This document shows positions 32,229 through 43,036 of a DNA stretch of 43,036 nt, in pieces. This DNA is from Bryobacterales bacterium. GTDB taxonomy: Bacteria > Acidobacteriota > Terriglobia > Bryobacterales > Bryobacteraceae. A model generated the notes under the pieces. That model ran no database searches and had not been told where the DNA came from. It saw nothing but the letters and a program-made list of their open reading frames with translations. Position 1 is the stretch's first letter; every line of letters begins with the position of its first letter. The translations under genes and the position numbers were made by a program. The stretch is from NCBI GenBank assembly GCA_027452065.1, contig DAIDHC010000061.1, forward strand, positions 1 to 43,036. Reading direction: 5' to 3'.

Positions 32229-33598
32229 GGCGCCTCCTGCCCCGGCAGCTCCAGCGCCACCATTTCCCCCGCCCGCAATCCGCCACTCACCTCGGCCTGC
32301 AAATAGTTCTTCCGCCCGATCTTCACGTTCCGCCTCACCCACTTCCCCTCGCTATCTACGTAAACGAAGCTGTGACCATCCGCGTCCCGCTGCAGCGCCC
32401 CGATCGGCACCACCGTATCGCACCGCGCCGCCGCCTCCAGCTCCACATCCGCACTCACCGACAGGTCGGGAATCAGCCGGCTGTCTCCTCCGTTCAACCG
32501 CAGCACCACCGGCACCTGCCGCACCGGACCCACCCCTGCCGTCGAAACCGGCTCGGCGATGGCACCCACCACCTCCACCGTCGCCGCCAGTGTCAGATCC
32601 GGATAAGCGTCAAATCGAATCCGCGCCGCCGCTCCGGCCTTCAGCCGGGGCGCGTCGACCTGGTTCACCGCCGCGGCCACCACAATCGACGAGGGATCGA
32701 TGATCCTCAGAAACACTTCGCCCTGCTGCACCGAGTCTCCGGCCCGAATCTGGCCCGCCTGGCCGTCTTTCCACGTCTGGCCGACAACGGCAACCCCGCG
32801 GATGGGCGACCTCACCACCGCCGCCGAGCTGCTCTCCTCGGCCCGCTTCAGGTCCAGCTTCGCCACCGCCAGGTCCAGTTCCCCGTGCCGCATCTGCGCC
32901 GCCTGCGACGCCTTCAGCAATGGCCTCTCCCGCATCAGTTGCTCGTAGCGCGCCTGCGCTTCGTCGAAGGCCAGCCGCGTCTCCTCGGCGTCCACCGCCG
33001 AAAGCACCGGCACTTTTCTCATGTCCGCCCGGGCCTTCTCGAGCGCCGCCTGCGCCGAGTCGAGCTGCTCCTCGCGCGCCCTCCGCGCGCTATCCAGGTC
33101 GGCCCGCTCGGTCTTCAGCACCGCCTCCTGCTCGGACACCCGCAGCCGCGCCGCATCGAGGGACGATTCAGCCGGAGGTCCATCAAACTCGGCCACCACC
33201 TGCCCCTCGCGCACGTCGGCCCCGGGCGCCACCACGCTCCTCAATACAATCCGCCCCGGAATCCCCCGCCCCGCTTCCGCCTCCCCCGTCCCTCCGCCTC
33301 CGCTCCACTCCGGCGCCCGCAGCGCCACGTAGTTTCTCGCGCTGGTCACCCCGGTCAGTCTCAGCGTCGCGCCGATCACCCCCGGCCCCGCCCGGTACTC
33401 GGCCGCCGCCACGGCGGGAGCCGGCGCCGGCAACCGCGACCGCCGGTTCCAGGAAATGAACGCCGCCGCCACCGCCACGCCCAGCAGCACACCCAATACT
33501 CCCGCCGCGCGGTAAGGACGCCCTCGCCGCGCCCCCGCTTCCACGCGGGGCTCGCGCCGCCTTCCCGATGTACCGGCCGGTTTGATCGCGCTCGACAT
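32225..33598 (-). CDS. HlyD/MFP-family membrane fusion protein, first of three
   Basis: A 457-residue adaptor. A basic, disordered N-terminus (about 1-35, Arg/Gly-rich) precedes the membrane helix [21 protein letters not shown] lipoyl half with [20 protein letters not shown] is followed by a helical hairpin (about 155-255, e.g. [20 protein letters not shown]), the second lipoyl half ([15 protein letters not shown]), and the barrel and membrane-proximal domains. The ATG at 33598 is chosen because the open frame upstream runs into the rho terminator. It is the first gene after the rho terminator. Its promoter is not evident. Confidence 0.88.
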   Translation of the reverse strand: MSSAIKPAGTSGRRREPRVEAGARRGRPYRAAGVLGVLLGVAVAAAFISWNRRSRLPAPAPAVAAAEYRAGPGVIGATLRLTGVTSARNYVALRAPEWSGGGGTGEAEAGRGIPGRIVLRSVVAPGADVREGQVVAEFDGPPAESSLDAARLRVSEQEAVLKTERADLDSARRAREEQLDSAQAALEKARADMRKVPVLSAVDAEETRLAFDEAQARYEQLMRERPLLKASQAAQMRHGELDLAVAKLDLKRAEESSSAAVVRSPIRGVAVVGQTWKDGQAGQIRAGDSVQQGEVFLRIIDPSSIVVAAAVNQVDAPRLKAGAAARIRFDAYPDLTLAATVEVVGAIAEPVSTAGVGPVRQVPVVLRLNGGDSRLIPDLSVSADVELEAAARCDTVVPIGALQRDADGHSFVYVDSEGKWVRRNVKIGRKNYLQAEVSGGLRAGEMVALELPGQEAP

Positions 33599-33661
33599 GG
33601 CCTTCGTATCCGAGCCGGGGTTCGAGCGGTCCGCCCGCCCCACGCATCTGAAACCTATAAT

Positions 33662-33695
33662 GGCACGGCCCGAAAGTTGCCTTCCGGGCCGTGCC
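33662..33695 (-). terminator. Intrinsic terminator downstream of rho
   Basis: An 11-bp perfect stem (GGCACGGCCCG at 33662-33672, CGGGCCGTGCC at 33685-33695) with an inner AAG/CTT extension and TTGC loop lies 33 bases after the rho stop. On the minus strand ATTATAGGTTT follows. The T content is modest but the stem is very stable. It separates rho from the export genes. Confidence 0.75.
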
Positions 33696-33727
33696 GCGAT
33701 CGATTGCCACACCCCGCGCCGGCTGGC

Positions 33728-35317
33728 TCAGCCGCTCATCGAGGACAAAAATTCGCCGTTGCTCTTGGTCTTGTTCAGCTTGTCCAGCAGCAGTTCGATC
33801 GATTCCACCGGCGACAGCGGGCTCAGCACCTTCCGCAGCACCCAAACCCGGTTCAGCTCTTCCTTCGGCAGCAGCAGCTCGTCCTTGCGCGTGCCGCTGC
33901 GGTTGATGTCGATGGCCGGGAACACGCGCTTGTCCACCAGTTTCCGGTCCAGATGGATCTCCAGGTTGCCCGTGCCTTTGAACTCCTCGAAGATCACGTC
34001 GTCCATCCGGCTCCCGGTATCCACCAGCGCCGTCGCCACGATGGTCAGCGATCCGCCTTCCTCGATGTTACGAGCCGCTCCGAAAAACCGCTTCGGCCTC
34101 TGCAGCGCGTTCGAATCCACGCCGCCCGACAGCACTTTACCCGACGGCGGCACCACCGTGTTGTATGCTCGCGCCAGCCGCGTGATCGAGTCCAGCAGGA
34201 TCACCACGTCGCGCCGGTGCTCCACCAGCCGCTTCGCTTTTTCAATCACCATTTCCGCCACTTGCACGTGCCGCGACGCCGGCTCGTCGAACGTCGAGCT
34301 GATCACTTCGCCTCGCACCGACCGCTGCATGTCGGTCACTTCCTCCGGCCGCTCGTCGATGAGCAGCACGATCAGCGTCACCTCCGGATGATTGGCGGTG
34401 ATCGAATTGGCGATGCTCTGCAGCAGCATCGTCTTGCCCGTCCGGGGCGGCGCCACAATCAGCCCGCGCTGCCCCTTCCCGATCGGGGTCAGCATGTCCA
34501 TCACCCGGCCCGAGAAGTTCTCCTTCGTCGTCTCCAGCTTCAACCGCTCGTCCGGATACAGCGGCGTCAGATTGTCGAAGAAAATCTTGTTCCGCGCCTC
34601 CTCCGGCGGCTCGAAGTTGATCGCGTCCACCTTGATCAGGGCAAAGTACCTCTCGCCCTCCTTCGGAGGCCGGATCTGGCCCGAGATCGTGTCACCTGTG
34701 CGCAGGTCGAAGCGCCGGATCTGCGACGGCGACACGTAGACGTCGTCCGGTCCGGGCAGATAATTGTATTCGGGCGCGCGCAGGAACCCGAACCCGTCGG
34801 GCAGGCACTCCAGCACGCCTTCGGAAAAGATCAGTCCGCTCTTTTCCGCCTGCGTCTGCAGAATCTTGAAAATCAGCTCCTGCTTGCGCAGCCCCGCCGT
34901 ACCCAGGACGCCGAGGTCCTTGGCGATCTGGTTCAGCTTCTGGATGCTCATGTCCTTGAGCTCCACCAGATCCAGCGTCACCGCGCCGTTCTTCTGATTC
35001 TGTCCGGCTCGTTTGCGCGCCGCCGCGCCGGCATCGAGAGGCTTGCCGTCCGGCCCCTTCATCTCCGCCGCCGCCTTCGCTTCGGCCGCTTTGGCTTCCG
35101 CCGCTTTCGCTTCGGCGGCTTTTGCCTCGGCCGCTTTGGCGTCGGCCGGTTTGCCGTCGCCGGTCTTGGCCTCGGCCGCTTTGGCTTCGCCCGCCTTGGA
35201 CTCGGCTGGTTTCGCCTCCGCCTTCGTCTCGGGCGCCTTCGCCTCGGCCGCTTTGGCCTCGGGCTTTTCGTCCGGCGCGCCTAGTGGTTGTTCCTGATTT
35301 TCGATATCGCTTGCCAA
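33728..35317 (-). CDS. rho: Transcription termination factor Rho with a disordered Ala/Lys/Glu extension
   Basis: An RNA-dependent hexameric ATPase, 529 residues from TTG 35317. The order is: a repeat-rich low-complexity extension (about 15-90), Rho N-domain (about 108-150, [20 protein letters not shown]), the cold-shock-like RNA-binding domain ([20 protein letters not shown]), and the motor with Walker A APPRTGKT, Walker [17 protein letters not shown] and Q/R-loop elements [16 protein letters not shown]. No ATG exists before the conserved part. The TTG has a GCGAGGG ribosome site and overlaps the end of engB by 37 bases. E. coli Rho has 419 residues. Confidence 0.95.
   Translation of the reverse strand: MASDIENQEQPLGAPDEKPEAKAAEAKAPETKAEAKPAESKAGEAKAAEAKTGDGKPADAKAAEAKAAEAKAAEAKAAEAKAAAEMKGPDGKPLDAGAAARKRAGQNQKNGAVTLDLVELKDMSIQKLNQIAKDLGVLGTAGLRKQELIFKILQTQAEKSGLIFSEGVLECLPDGFGFLRAPEYNYLPGPDDVYVSPSQIRRFDLRTGDTISGQIRPPKEGERYFALIKVDAINFEPPEEARNKIFFDNLTPLYPDERLKLETTKENFSGRVMDMLTPIGKGQRGLIVAPPRTGKTMLLQSIANSITANHPEVTLIVLLIDERPEEVTDMQRSVRGEVISSTFDEPASRHVQVAEMVIEKAKRLVEHRRDVVILLDSITRLARAYNTVVPPSGKVLSGGVDSNALQRPKRFFGAARNIEEGGSLTIVATALVDTGSRMDDVIFEEFKGTGNLEIHLDRKLVDKRVFPAIDINRSGTRKDELLLPKEELNRVWVLRKVLSPLSPVESIELLLDKLNKTKSNGEFLSSMSG
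35066..35275 (-). repeat. Low-complexity AEAKA-type repeats inside rho
   Basis: About 70 codons of imperfect five-residue repeats (AEAKA, with variants PETKA, AESKA, PADAK). Near 35085-35145 the DNA is a nearly periodic 15-base unit. The peptide is Ala/Lys/Glu-only and is expected to be disordered or a single helix. Copy number may vary between strains. Confidence 0.85.
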
Positions 35318-35856
35318 ATTTCCCTCGCTCCCCGGCCCGTCACGGCCGAGAACGGCAGCGGCTCTTCCCCGGACGTTTGCGCCCGGATCGCCGCCATTCC
35401 GTGATATTTTTCCTTCTGCGTTTTCAGCTTGTCCGTCTTCGTGGCGATCACCCGGTACCGCCTGCCGTGGGACTCGAGCCATTCCTTCAGCTCCAGGTCT
35501 TTCTCCATCCATCCGCGCCGCGCGTCCAGAACCAGAAAGGCCATCTCGAGCGCCCGCCGTTCCAGCAGATAGCTCTCAATCAGTTCCTTCCATTGGCCCC
35601 GGATCCTTGCCGGCACCCGCGCGAATCCATAACCGGGCAGGTCCACAAACTGAAACCGCCCGTCCACGCGATAAAAATTGATGACCTGCGTACAGCCCGG
35701 CCGTGCGCTTGTCCGCGCCAGCCCGTGCTTTCCCGTCAGGGTGTTCAACAAACTCGACTTGCCTACGTTGCTGCGTCCCAGGAAAGCAATCTCGGGCAGG
35801 CCCTCGGCCGGAAAATCTTCCGGCCGCGCCGCACTCACGATATGCTCGGCTTCCAT
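35281..35856 (-). CDS. engB: Ribosome-assembly GTPase EngB (YsxC/YihA)
   Basis: A 191-residue GTPase needed for 50S maturation. P-loop [12 protein letters not shown], switch region [22 protein letters not shown] and base-recognition ATKTDKLK are all present. The ATG at 35856 gives [16 protein letters not shown] before the conserved [13 protein letters not shown] directly touches the ATG, which is unusually close. It lies 44 bases after lon, the widespread lon-engB neighbourhood, and its end overlaps rho. Confidence 0.96.
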   Translation of the reverse strand: MEAEHIVSAARPEDFPAEGLPEIAFLGRSNVGKSSLLNTLTGKHGLARTSARPGCTQVINFYRVDGRFQFVDLPGYGFARVPARIRGQWKELIESYLLERRALEMAFLVLDARRGWMEKDLELKEWLESHGRRYRVIATKTDKLKTQKEKYHGMAAIRAQTSGEEPLPFSAVTGRGAREIWQAISKIRNNH

Positions 35857-35900
35857 CTCCCGGGATCACGCATCGCGGCGCCGCCGGCTGTTCGGCGGTC

Positions 35901-38321
35901 CTAGTGCGTGATTTCCTCTTCACCGGTCCGCGTCATCTCCACCGGCGACGTCGTGGCCGCCAGCGGAAGCGCCGGAATTTCCCGTTCCAGAGCCAGCTTG
36001 AGCACCTCGTCCATCGAGCTCACCAGGTGCAGCTTCATCTCCTTCCGGATGTTCTCCGGAATGTCCGGGAGATCTTTTTCATTATCCTTCGGAAGAATGA
36101 TCTCGTAAATCGCGTGCCGGTGCGCCGCCATCAGTTTTTCCTTCAGCCCGCCGATAGGCAGCACCCGCCCGCGCACCGTGATCTCACCCGTCATCGCCAG
36201 GTCGCACCGCACCGGAATCCCGGTCAGCGCGCTCGCGATGCTGGTCGCAATCGTGATCCCCGCCGACGGCCCGTCCTTCGGAATCGCTCCCTCCGGCACG
36301 TGCAGGTGGATATCCACGTTGCGGTAAAAATCCCTCGGCAGCCCCAGAAGCTGCGCCCGGCTCCGCACATAGCTCATCGCGGCCTGCGCCGACTCCTGCA
36401 TCACGTCGCCCAGCTTGCCCGTCGTCTGCAGCTTCCCGCGGCCTTCCATCACCGCCGCTTCTGTCGTCAGAATCGACCCGCCCACTTCCGTCCAGGCCAG
36501 CCCCGTCGTGGCGCCGATTTCGTTCTTCTTCTCCAGCTCCAGGTCCCGGAACTTCTGCGGCCCCAGAATCTCCGCCAGGTTCCCCGAACCGACCGTCTTC
36601 TTCTCCGGCTTCGCCTTGGCGTCCTCCGAGATCCGGTCCACCGCCGCCCGCGTCACCTTCCGGCACACGTTGCCGATCTCGCGCTCCAGGTTCCGGACTC
36701 CCGCCTCGCGCGTGTAGCCCTGGATCAGCCCCTGCAGCGCTCCATCGGAAAACTCCACTTCCTCCGCGCTCAGCCCGGTCTGCTCCATCTGCTTGGGCAC
36801 CAGAAAACGCTTGGCGATCTCCAGCTTCTCCAGCTCCGTGTAGCCCGACAGCCGGATTACTTCCATCCGGTCCTGCAGCGCCGGCGGAATCGTGTGCAGC
36901 ACGTTCGCCGTGGCGATGAAAAACACCTGGCTCAGATCGTACTCCACGTCCAGGTAATGATCCACGAACATGTAGTTCTGTTCCGGATCGAGCACCTCCA
37001 GCAGCGCCGCCGACGGGTCGCCCCGGAAATCCATCGACATCTTGTCGATCTCATCCAGCATCATCACCGGGTTCTTCGTCCCCGATTTCTTCATCATCTG
37101 GATGATCTGGCCGGGCAGCGCTCCAATGTAGGTGCGCCGGTGTCCGCGAATCTCGGCCTCATCCCGCACGCCGCCGAGCGACAGCCGCACGAATTTCCGC
37201 CCCGTTGCCTTCGCAATCGACATTCCCAGCGACGTCTTCCCCACGCCCGGAGGCCCGACAAAGCACAGGATCGATCCCTTCGGGTTCTTCACCCGCCGCC
37301 GCACCGCCAGAAACTCGAGGATCCGCTCCTTGATCTTCTCGAGTCCGTAGTGGTCGGTCTCCAGCACCTGCCGCGCGTACTTCAGATCCCGGATCTCTTT
37401 CGTCTTCTTCTTCCACGGCACCGCCAGCAGCCAGTCCAGGTAGTTCCGCGACACAGTCGATTCGGCCGACATCGGCGGCATGCTCTCCAGCCGCTTCAGC
37501 TCCGCCGTCGCCTTCTCGTGCGCGTCCTTGGTCATCCCGGCCGAGTCGATCTTCTTCTTCAGCTCATCGATCTCGCTCTTCTCGCCCCGCCCCAGCTCTT
37601 TCTGGATCGCCTTGATCTTCTCGTTCAGGTAGTATTCTTTTTGCGCCTTTTCCATCTGGCGCTTCACCCGCCCCTGAATCGTCCGGTCGACGTTGAGCTT
37701 CTCGATCTCGATGTCCAGCATCTCGGCCACCCTCGTCAGCCGGTCCACCGGATCGAAGATCTCCAGAAGCTCCTGCTTCTCTTCGATGGTCAACTGAAGA
37801 TTCGCGCCCACCGTGTCGGCCAGCTTGCCCGGCTCGTCCACCCGGATCGCCGCGATCATCGTCTCGTAGTTCAGATTCTGGCTCAGCTTCACGTACTGCT
37901 CGAAAAGCTGCGTCACCCGGCTCGTCAGAGCCTCGAGTTGCGGTCCGTTCTCCACCTTGTAAGAGAACGTCTTCACCACCGCCCGGAAGAACCCCTCGTC
38001 CTCGGTCACCGAAACCACTTTGGCCCGCTCGACACCCTCCACCAGCACCTTGATGTTGCCGTCGGGCAGCTTCAGGCTCTGGACAATGTTGGCCACCGTG
38101 CCCACGCTGTAAATCTCATCCGGACGCGGATCGTCCACCGAGGCGTAATGCTGCGTAGCAAGAAATATTTTCTTCTCGCCCGCCAGCGCTTCCTCGAGCG
38201 CGCGAACGCTCGGTTCCCGCCCCACCACGAACGGCGTCATCATGTACGGGAAGATGACGACGTCCCGGATCGGCATCATCGGGAGCCGCTTGGTATCGGA
38301 TCTGTCCTTGGATGTCAGCAT
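35901..38321 (-). CDS. lon: ATP-dependent protease Lon
   Basis: An 806-residue cytosolic AAA+ protease degrading misfolded and regulatory proteins. The LON N-domain (about 12-205, starting [19 protein letters not shown]) is followed by a coiled region, Walker [12 protein letters not shown], and the sensor/arginine regions. The peptidase domain has catalytic S686 in [10 protein letters not shown] and K729 in GGLKEK, 43 residues apart as usual. It starts with the ATG at 38321. It lies 81 bases after clpX and is probably co-transcribed with it. No HspR-type operator is visible before it. Confidence 0.97.
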   Translation of the reverse strand: MLTSKDRSDTKRLPMMPIRDVVIFPYMMTPFVVGREPSVRALEEALAGEKKIFLATQHYASVDDPRPDEIYSVGTVANIVQSLKLPDGNIKVLVEGVERAKVVSVTEDEGFFRAVVKTFSYKVENGPQLEALTSRVTQLFEQYVKLSQNLNYETMIAAIRVDEPGKLADTVGANLQLTIEEKQELLEIFDPVDRLTRVAEMLDIEIEKLNVDRTIQGRVKRQMEKAQKEYYLNEKIKAIQKELGRGEKSEIDELKKKIDSAGMTKDAHEKATAELKRLESMPPMSAESTVSRNYLDWLLAVPWKKKTKEIRDLKYARQVLETDHYGLEKIKERILEFLAVRRRVKNPKGSILCFVGPPGVGKTSLGMSIAKATGRKFVRLSLGGVRDEAEIRGHRRTYIGALPGQIIQMMKKSGTKNPVMMLDEIDKMSMDFRGDPSAALLEVLDPEQNYMFVDHYLDVEYDLSQVFFIATANVLHTIPPALQDRMEVIRLSGYTELEKLEIAKRFLVPKQMEQTGLSAEEVEFSDGALQGLIQGYTREAGVRNLEREIGNVCRKVTRAAVDRISEDAKAKPEKKTVGSGNLAEILGPQKFRDLELEKKNEIGATTGLAWTEVGGSILTTEAAVMEGRGKLQTTGKLGDVMQESAQAAMSYVRSRAQLLGLPRDFYRNVDIHLHVPEGAIPKDGPSAGITIATSIASALTGIPVRCDLAMTGEITVRGRVLPIGGLKEKLMAAHRHAIYEIILPKDNEKDLPDIPENIRKEMKLHLVSSMDEVLKLALEREIPALPLAATTSPVEMTRTGEEEITH

Positions 38322-38402
38322 TGAAAGAAACCGGTTGGGGTCGAGTCTAGGGGGGCGGCTCTCAGGCGATTCGCCCGGCGGGTCCGCGCTCGTTCCGGCT
38401 TC

Positions 38403-39677
38403 TCAGCCGGCCTTTTCGAGCAGCGCCATGTTGATCTTCTGCGACATCACCATCTCTTTGGTCACCAGGAACTCCCGGACCTTCTTATAAGAGGGGATGT
38501 AATACATCAGGTCCAGCATCAGATCCTCCAGGATCATCCGCAGTCCCCGCGCTCCCACCTTCCGCTCCATGGCAAGCGTGGCAATGGCCTCGAGCGCGTC
38601 GTCGCTAAACTTCAGTCTAACATTTTCAAATTCGAATAGTTTCTGGTACTGCCGCACGATGGCGTTCTTCGGCCTGGTGAGAATCTGCACCAGCGCTTCC
38701 TTGCTCAGATCCTCGAGCACCGCCGTCACCGGCATCCGTCCGATGAACTCCGGAATGAAGCCGAACTTGATCAGATCGACAGGCTGCACCTGCTCGAGCA
38801 TGCTCGTGTCCCGCCGGTTGATCCCGGCCCGCCTCAACCCCTCGGCCGAGGTGTCCTCCGGATTCACGAACCCCATCGTCCGCGATCCCACGCGCCGCGA
38901 GATCACCTTCTCCAGCCCCACGAACGCCCCGCCCAGAATGAACAGAATGTTGGTCGTGTCCACCGGCGTGAATTCCTGGTGCGGATGCTTCCGCCCGCCC
39001 TGCGGCGGCACGTTGGCCACCGTCCCTTCCAGAATCTTCAGCAGCGCCTGCTGCACGCCCTCGCCCGACACGTCCCGGGTGATCGAAGGATTTTCATCCT
39101 TCCGCCCGATCTTGTCGATCTCGTCGATGTAGATGATCCCTTGCTGGCACCGCTGCACGTCCCAGTCCGAGTTCTGCAGCAGCCGCAGGATGATGTTCTC
39201 CACATCCTCGCCCACGTATCCGGCTTCGGTCAGCGTCGTCGCATCCACGATCGCAAACGGCACGTCCAGAATCCGCGCCAGCGTCTGCGCCAGCAGCGTC
39301 TTACCTGTCCCCGTCGGCCCGATCAGCAGAATGTTCGACTTCGACAACTCCACTTCCGCGCCCCGCTGCTTATTCATCTGCACGCGCTTGTAGTGGTTGT
39401 ACACCGCTACCGCCAGCTTCTTCTTCGTCGGGTCCTGGCCAATCACGTACTGGTCCAGGTATTCTTTCAGCTCCAGGGGCTTCGGCAGCTTGTGCGCCGT
39501 CCCATAGGGCTGTTCCTGCCTGTCGTCCTCAAGAATCGAGTTGCATACGCCGATGCACTCGTCGCAAATGTAGGCCCGCGGATAATCGCTCGGAGAGGAA
39601 ATCAGCTTGCCGACCGCGTCTTGGCTCTTATGACAGAAGGAACATCGCAGGGAATCGTCGGAACCTGCACGCTTCAC
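38403..39677 (-). CDS. clpX: ATP-dependent unfoldase ClpX
   Basis: A 424-residue AAA+ unfoldase that feeds substrates to ClpP. The zinc domain has C12, C15, C38 and C41. Walker A GPTGTGKT lies at 120-127; [12 protein letters not shown] is Walker B. The ClpP-docking IGF position reads MGF in [12 protein letters not shown], a conservative variant. The start is GTG at 39677, with GGAG 7 bases upstream. A promoter with an extended -10 box lies about 70 bases upstream. clpP, its partner, is not between tig and clpX as in most bacteria. Confidence 0.97.
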   Translation of the reverse strand: MKRAGSDDSLRCSFCHKSQDAVGKLISSPSDYPRAYICDECIGVCNSILEDDRQEQPYGTAHKLPKPLELKEYLDQYVIGQDPTKKKLAVAVYNHYKRVQMNKQRGAEVELSKSNILLIGPTGTGKTLLAQTLARILDVPFAIVDATTLTEAGYVGEDVENIILRLLQNSDWDVQRCQQGIIYIDEIDKIGRKDENPSITRDVSGEGVQQALLKILEGTVANVPPQGGRKHPHQEFTPVDTTNILFILGGAFVGLEKVISRRVGSRTMGFVNPEDTSAEGLRRAGINRRDTSMLEQVQPVDLIKFGFIPEFIGRMPVTAVLEDLSKEALVQILTRPKNAIVRQYQKLFEFENVRLKFSDDALEAIATLAMERKVGARGLRMILEDLMLDLMYYIPSYKKVREFLVTKEMVMSQKINMALLEKAG

Positions 39678-39746
39678 AAGGAATCTCCGAGTGCTGAGAG
39701 TCTACACGTCATCCTGAATCGCGCTGCCGCGTATCTGACTAAAGCC

Positions 39747-39755
39747 ATTATATCA
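39747..39755 (-). promoter_or_regulatory. Extended -10 promoter of clpX-lon
   Basis: On the minus strand TGATATAAT is a perfect extended -10 element (TG-N-TATAAT). The -35 region is poor, which is typical of extended -10 promoters. The leader would be about 60 bases. It makes clpX independent of tig, which has no visible terminator in the 182-base gap. Confidence 0.7.
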
Positions 39756-39859
39756 GCGAAACGCTAATTTAACCCCCGGAACTTCACCTGAGGCCCCGGT
39801 TTTCCCGCATCCCCATGATTCCCCAACGGTTGCCCGCCTTCGCCTGATCCTCGCCGCCC

Positions 39860-41119
39860 TTACTCCGCTTCCTTCCGCGCCTGCTCGAACAAAAAGCCCA
39901 GCGTCTTCTCGGTCCGGATGTGCCCCGCAATCCGCCGCAGCGTCCCCTCTTTCTCCAGCTTCTTCCTCACTGCCGCCACCGGCTCCCGCTCCTGCCGCGC
40001 TATCCGCTGTACTTCCCGGTCCACTTCCTCGCCCGTCGCGTAGATCGCCTCCCGCTCGGCGATCTTGTCCAGTATCAACGACGCCCGCACATCCTTCGAC
40101 GCCTGGTCCTTCTGCGCTTCCTTCGCCTTGGTCCAGTCGATCTTCATCTTCGGATCGAGCATCCCCCGCGCCGCCAGCCCCCGCAACTGCTGCTCCAGGT
40201 TCATCTCCACCTGACGGTCCACAAACGCCTCCGGAATCGCAAATGGATGCGCCTCCACCAGTTTCTCGATCAGTGCGTGCTTGGCCGCCTCCTGCGACCG
40301 GTGCTCCCGCTCGCCTAAAATCGCCTTCTTCAACGCCTCCCGCAAGTCTCCCAGGTTCTGAAAATCCCCCAGATCCCGCGCAAACTCGTCGTTCAGCTCC
40401 GGCAGCTCCTTCCGCCGCACCGCCTTCAGCTTCATCAGAAACCGTACCGTCTTGCCCGCCAGCTTCTCCTGCCCGTAATCGTCCGAGTAGCTCAGCTCGA
40501 ATTCCTTTTCCTCCTCCGGCGACATCCCCCGCAGCGCCTCGGTGAACGCCGCCAGAGTGTCCGGATCCCCCACCCTCAGCGTCAGTTCGTCCTGCTCCAC
40601 CGGCGGCTCGGCCCCGGACAGGCTCTTCAACGACACAACCGCGTAATCGCCGTCCTCGGCCGGCCGCGGGTCCACGTTCACATACTCCGCCTTCTGCTCC
40701 CGCAGATCTTCCAGCCGCTTGTCCACGTCGGCGTCTTCCACCCGCGGCTCGTCATACTTCACCGCCAGCCCGCGATACTCGCCCAGCTCCACCACCGGAG
40801 CCACTTCGAACTCGGCCTTGAACCGCAGCGGCTCGCCTTCGTGAAAGTGCAGGTCCCGCACGTTCGGCGTCCCCACCACCTGCAGCCCCTCTTCCTGAAA
40901 CTTCCGCTGCAGCGCCTTCGGCACCAGGCTCTCCAGCACATCCTGCCGCACCTGCCCGGCGAACTTCGACCGGATCAGCCCCGCCGGCGCCTTCCCGGGA
41001 CGAAACCCGGGCAGCTTCACTTTCTTCTGCAGTTCTCCCACCACCCGCTCGGTCTCCCCGGCGATTTCCTCCACCGGTACCGAGATCTCCACCTCGTGCT
41101 TGCAGCCTTCAATCAGCAT
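39860..41119 (-). CDS. tig: Trigger factor (ribosome-bound chaperone and prolyl isomerase)
   Basis: A 419-residue chaperone that meets nascent chains at the ribosome exit. The ribosome-binding N-domain has the signature as KLPGFRPGKAPAGLIRSKFA. The FKBP-type domain (about 150-235) includes DGDYAVVSL and FELSYSDDYGQEKLAGKTV. The helical C-domain forms the chaperone cradle. The ATG at 41119 follows CGGAAG. It is shorter than E. coli trigger factor (432). A strong hairpin separates it from ahcY. clpP is absent downstream. Confidence 0.96.
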   Translation of the reverse strand: MLIEGCKHEVEISVPVEEIAGETERVVGELQKKVKLPGFRPGKAPAGLIRSKFAGQVRQDVLESLVPKALQRKFQEEGLQVVGTPNVRDLHFHEGEPLRFKAEFEVAPVVELGEYRGLAVKYDEPRVEDADVDKRLEDLREQKAEYVNVDPRPAEDGDYAVVSLKSLSGAEPPVEQDELTLRVGDPDTLAAFTEALRGMSPEEEKEFELSYSDDYGQEKLAGKTVRFLMKLKAVRRKELPELNDEFARDLGDFQNLGDLREALKKAILGEREHRSQEAAKHALIEKLVEAHPFAIPEAFVDRQVEMNLEQQLRGLAARGMLDPKMKIDWTKAKEAQKDQASKDVRASLILDKIAEREAIYATGEEVDREVQRIARQEREPVAAVRKKLEKEGTLRRIAGHIRTEKTLGFLFEQARKEAE

Positions 41120-41151
41120 TTTCTTCCGTATTCTTCCTGTCCAAACGGCAA

Positions 41152-41182
41152 CGCGGCGCGGCCTCGCTTGAGCCGCGCCGCG
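41152..41182 (-). terminator. Terminator-like hairpin between ahcY and tig
   Basis: An 11-bp perfect stem CGCGGCGCGGC (41152-41162) / GCCGCGCCGCG (41172-41182) with a 9-base loop lies 40 bases after the ahcY stop. On the minus strand TTGCCGTTTGG follows, so the T-tract is interrupted. It probably ends metK-ahcY transcripts. I cannot identify the tig promoter in the 30 bases left before its ATG. Confidence 0.65.
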
Positions 41183-41222
41183 CCTCTTCCTATCTTAGTC
41201 CGGCCGCCTGAGGTTTCGGCGA

Positions 41223-43036
<1,814 letters not shown>

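Noticed and set aside
33656..33661. TATAAT on the plus strand after the rho terminator
   Set aside because: There is no -35 box and no plus-strand gene downstream; it is part of the terminator tail read backwards.
38395..38410. Small hairpin over the clpX stop codon as a terminator
   Set aside because: The 5-bp stem has no T-run, and lon follows closely with no visible promoter of its own.
39671..39697. CIRCE-like half-site GAGTGCTGA in the clpX leader
   Set aside because: It matches one CIRCE arm at 8 of 9 positions, but the partner arm at the required distance matches only 3 of 9.

Overview
This is a 43 kb, GC-rich, gene-dense bacterial chromosome segment. It carries core genes only: I see no insertion sequence, phage gene, CRISPR array, tRNA or rRNA. 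The protein sequences look most like Acidobacteriota of the Solibacter/Bryobacter type. That placement is an inference from overall resemblance, the GC content, the dnaK-dnaJ-hspR arrangement and the clpX-lon-engB-rho order. No marker search was possible.

Layout. (1) 1-4.8 kb, + strand: the heat-shock operon dnaK-dnaJ-hspR, then an ArsR-type repressor overlapping a SRPBCC/AHSA1 gene behind a large symmetric operator. (2) 4.9-6.5 kb, - strand: a lone L-lactate permease. (3) 6.6-8.7 kb, + strand: rplU-rpmA-obgE, plus a 75-residue protein that looks like a flagellar rod/hook protein reduced to its two terminal helices. (4) 8.7-21.8 kb, - strand: a respiratory complex I operon in the order A-C-D-E-F-G-H-J-K-L-M-N, driven by a strong promoter. 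nuoB and nuoI are absent. (5) 21.8-22.7 kb, + strand: thiS and a MerR-family regulator. (6) 22.7-26.9 kb: a divergent pair (secreted metallo-beta-lactamase-fold protein and CtpA protease) with putative leaderless promoters around a perfect GC palindrome. guaA, of the long eukaryote-like form, follows the protease. (7) 26.9-33.6 kb, - strand: three membrane-fusion proteins, one MacB-like ABC permease without its ATPase, and mutL. (8) 33.7-43.0 kb, - strand: metK (partial)-ahcY, tig, clpX, lon, engB and rho. These are S-adenosylmethionine cycling, nascent-chain folding, AAA+ proteolysis, ribosome assembly and transcription termination. clpP is missing from its usual place between tig and clpX.

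Common themes are protein quality control (DnaK/J, HspR, trigger factor, ClpX, Lon, CtpA), ribosome biogenesis (L21, L27, Obg, EngB) and energy metabolism (complex I, lactate uptake). Translational coupling is common: ATGA or GTGA overlaps join obgE to the small gene, nuoJ to nuoK, nuoL to nuoM, and two of the membrane-fusion genes.

The largest-scale signal is a reversal of GC skew. The + strand is G-rich over C until about 15 kb, neutral from 15 to 19 kb, and C-rich after that. It does not depend on gene direction, and the change falls inside the nuo operon. The G-to-C direction is the one expected at a replication terminus. No single spectacular unknown system is evident. The most unusual items are the mini rod-like gene, the complex I operon lacking nuoB and nuoI with an enlarged NuoH, the ATPase-less triple-adaptor export cluster, and several well-formed regulatory dyads.
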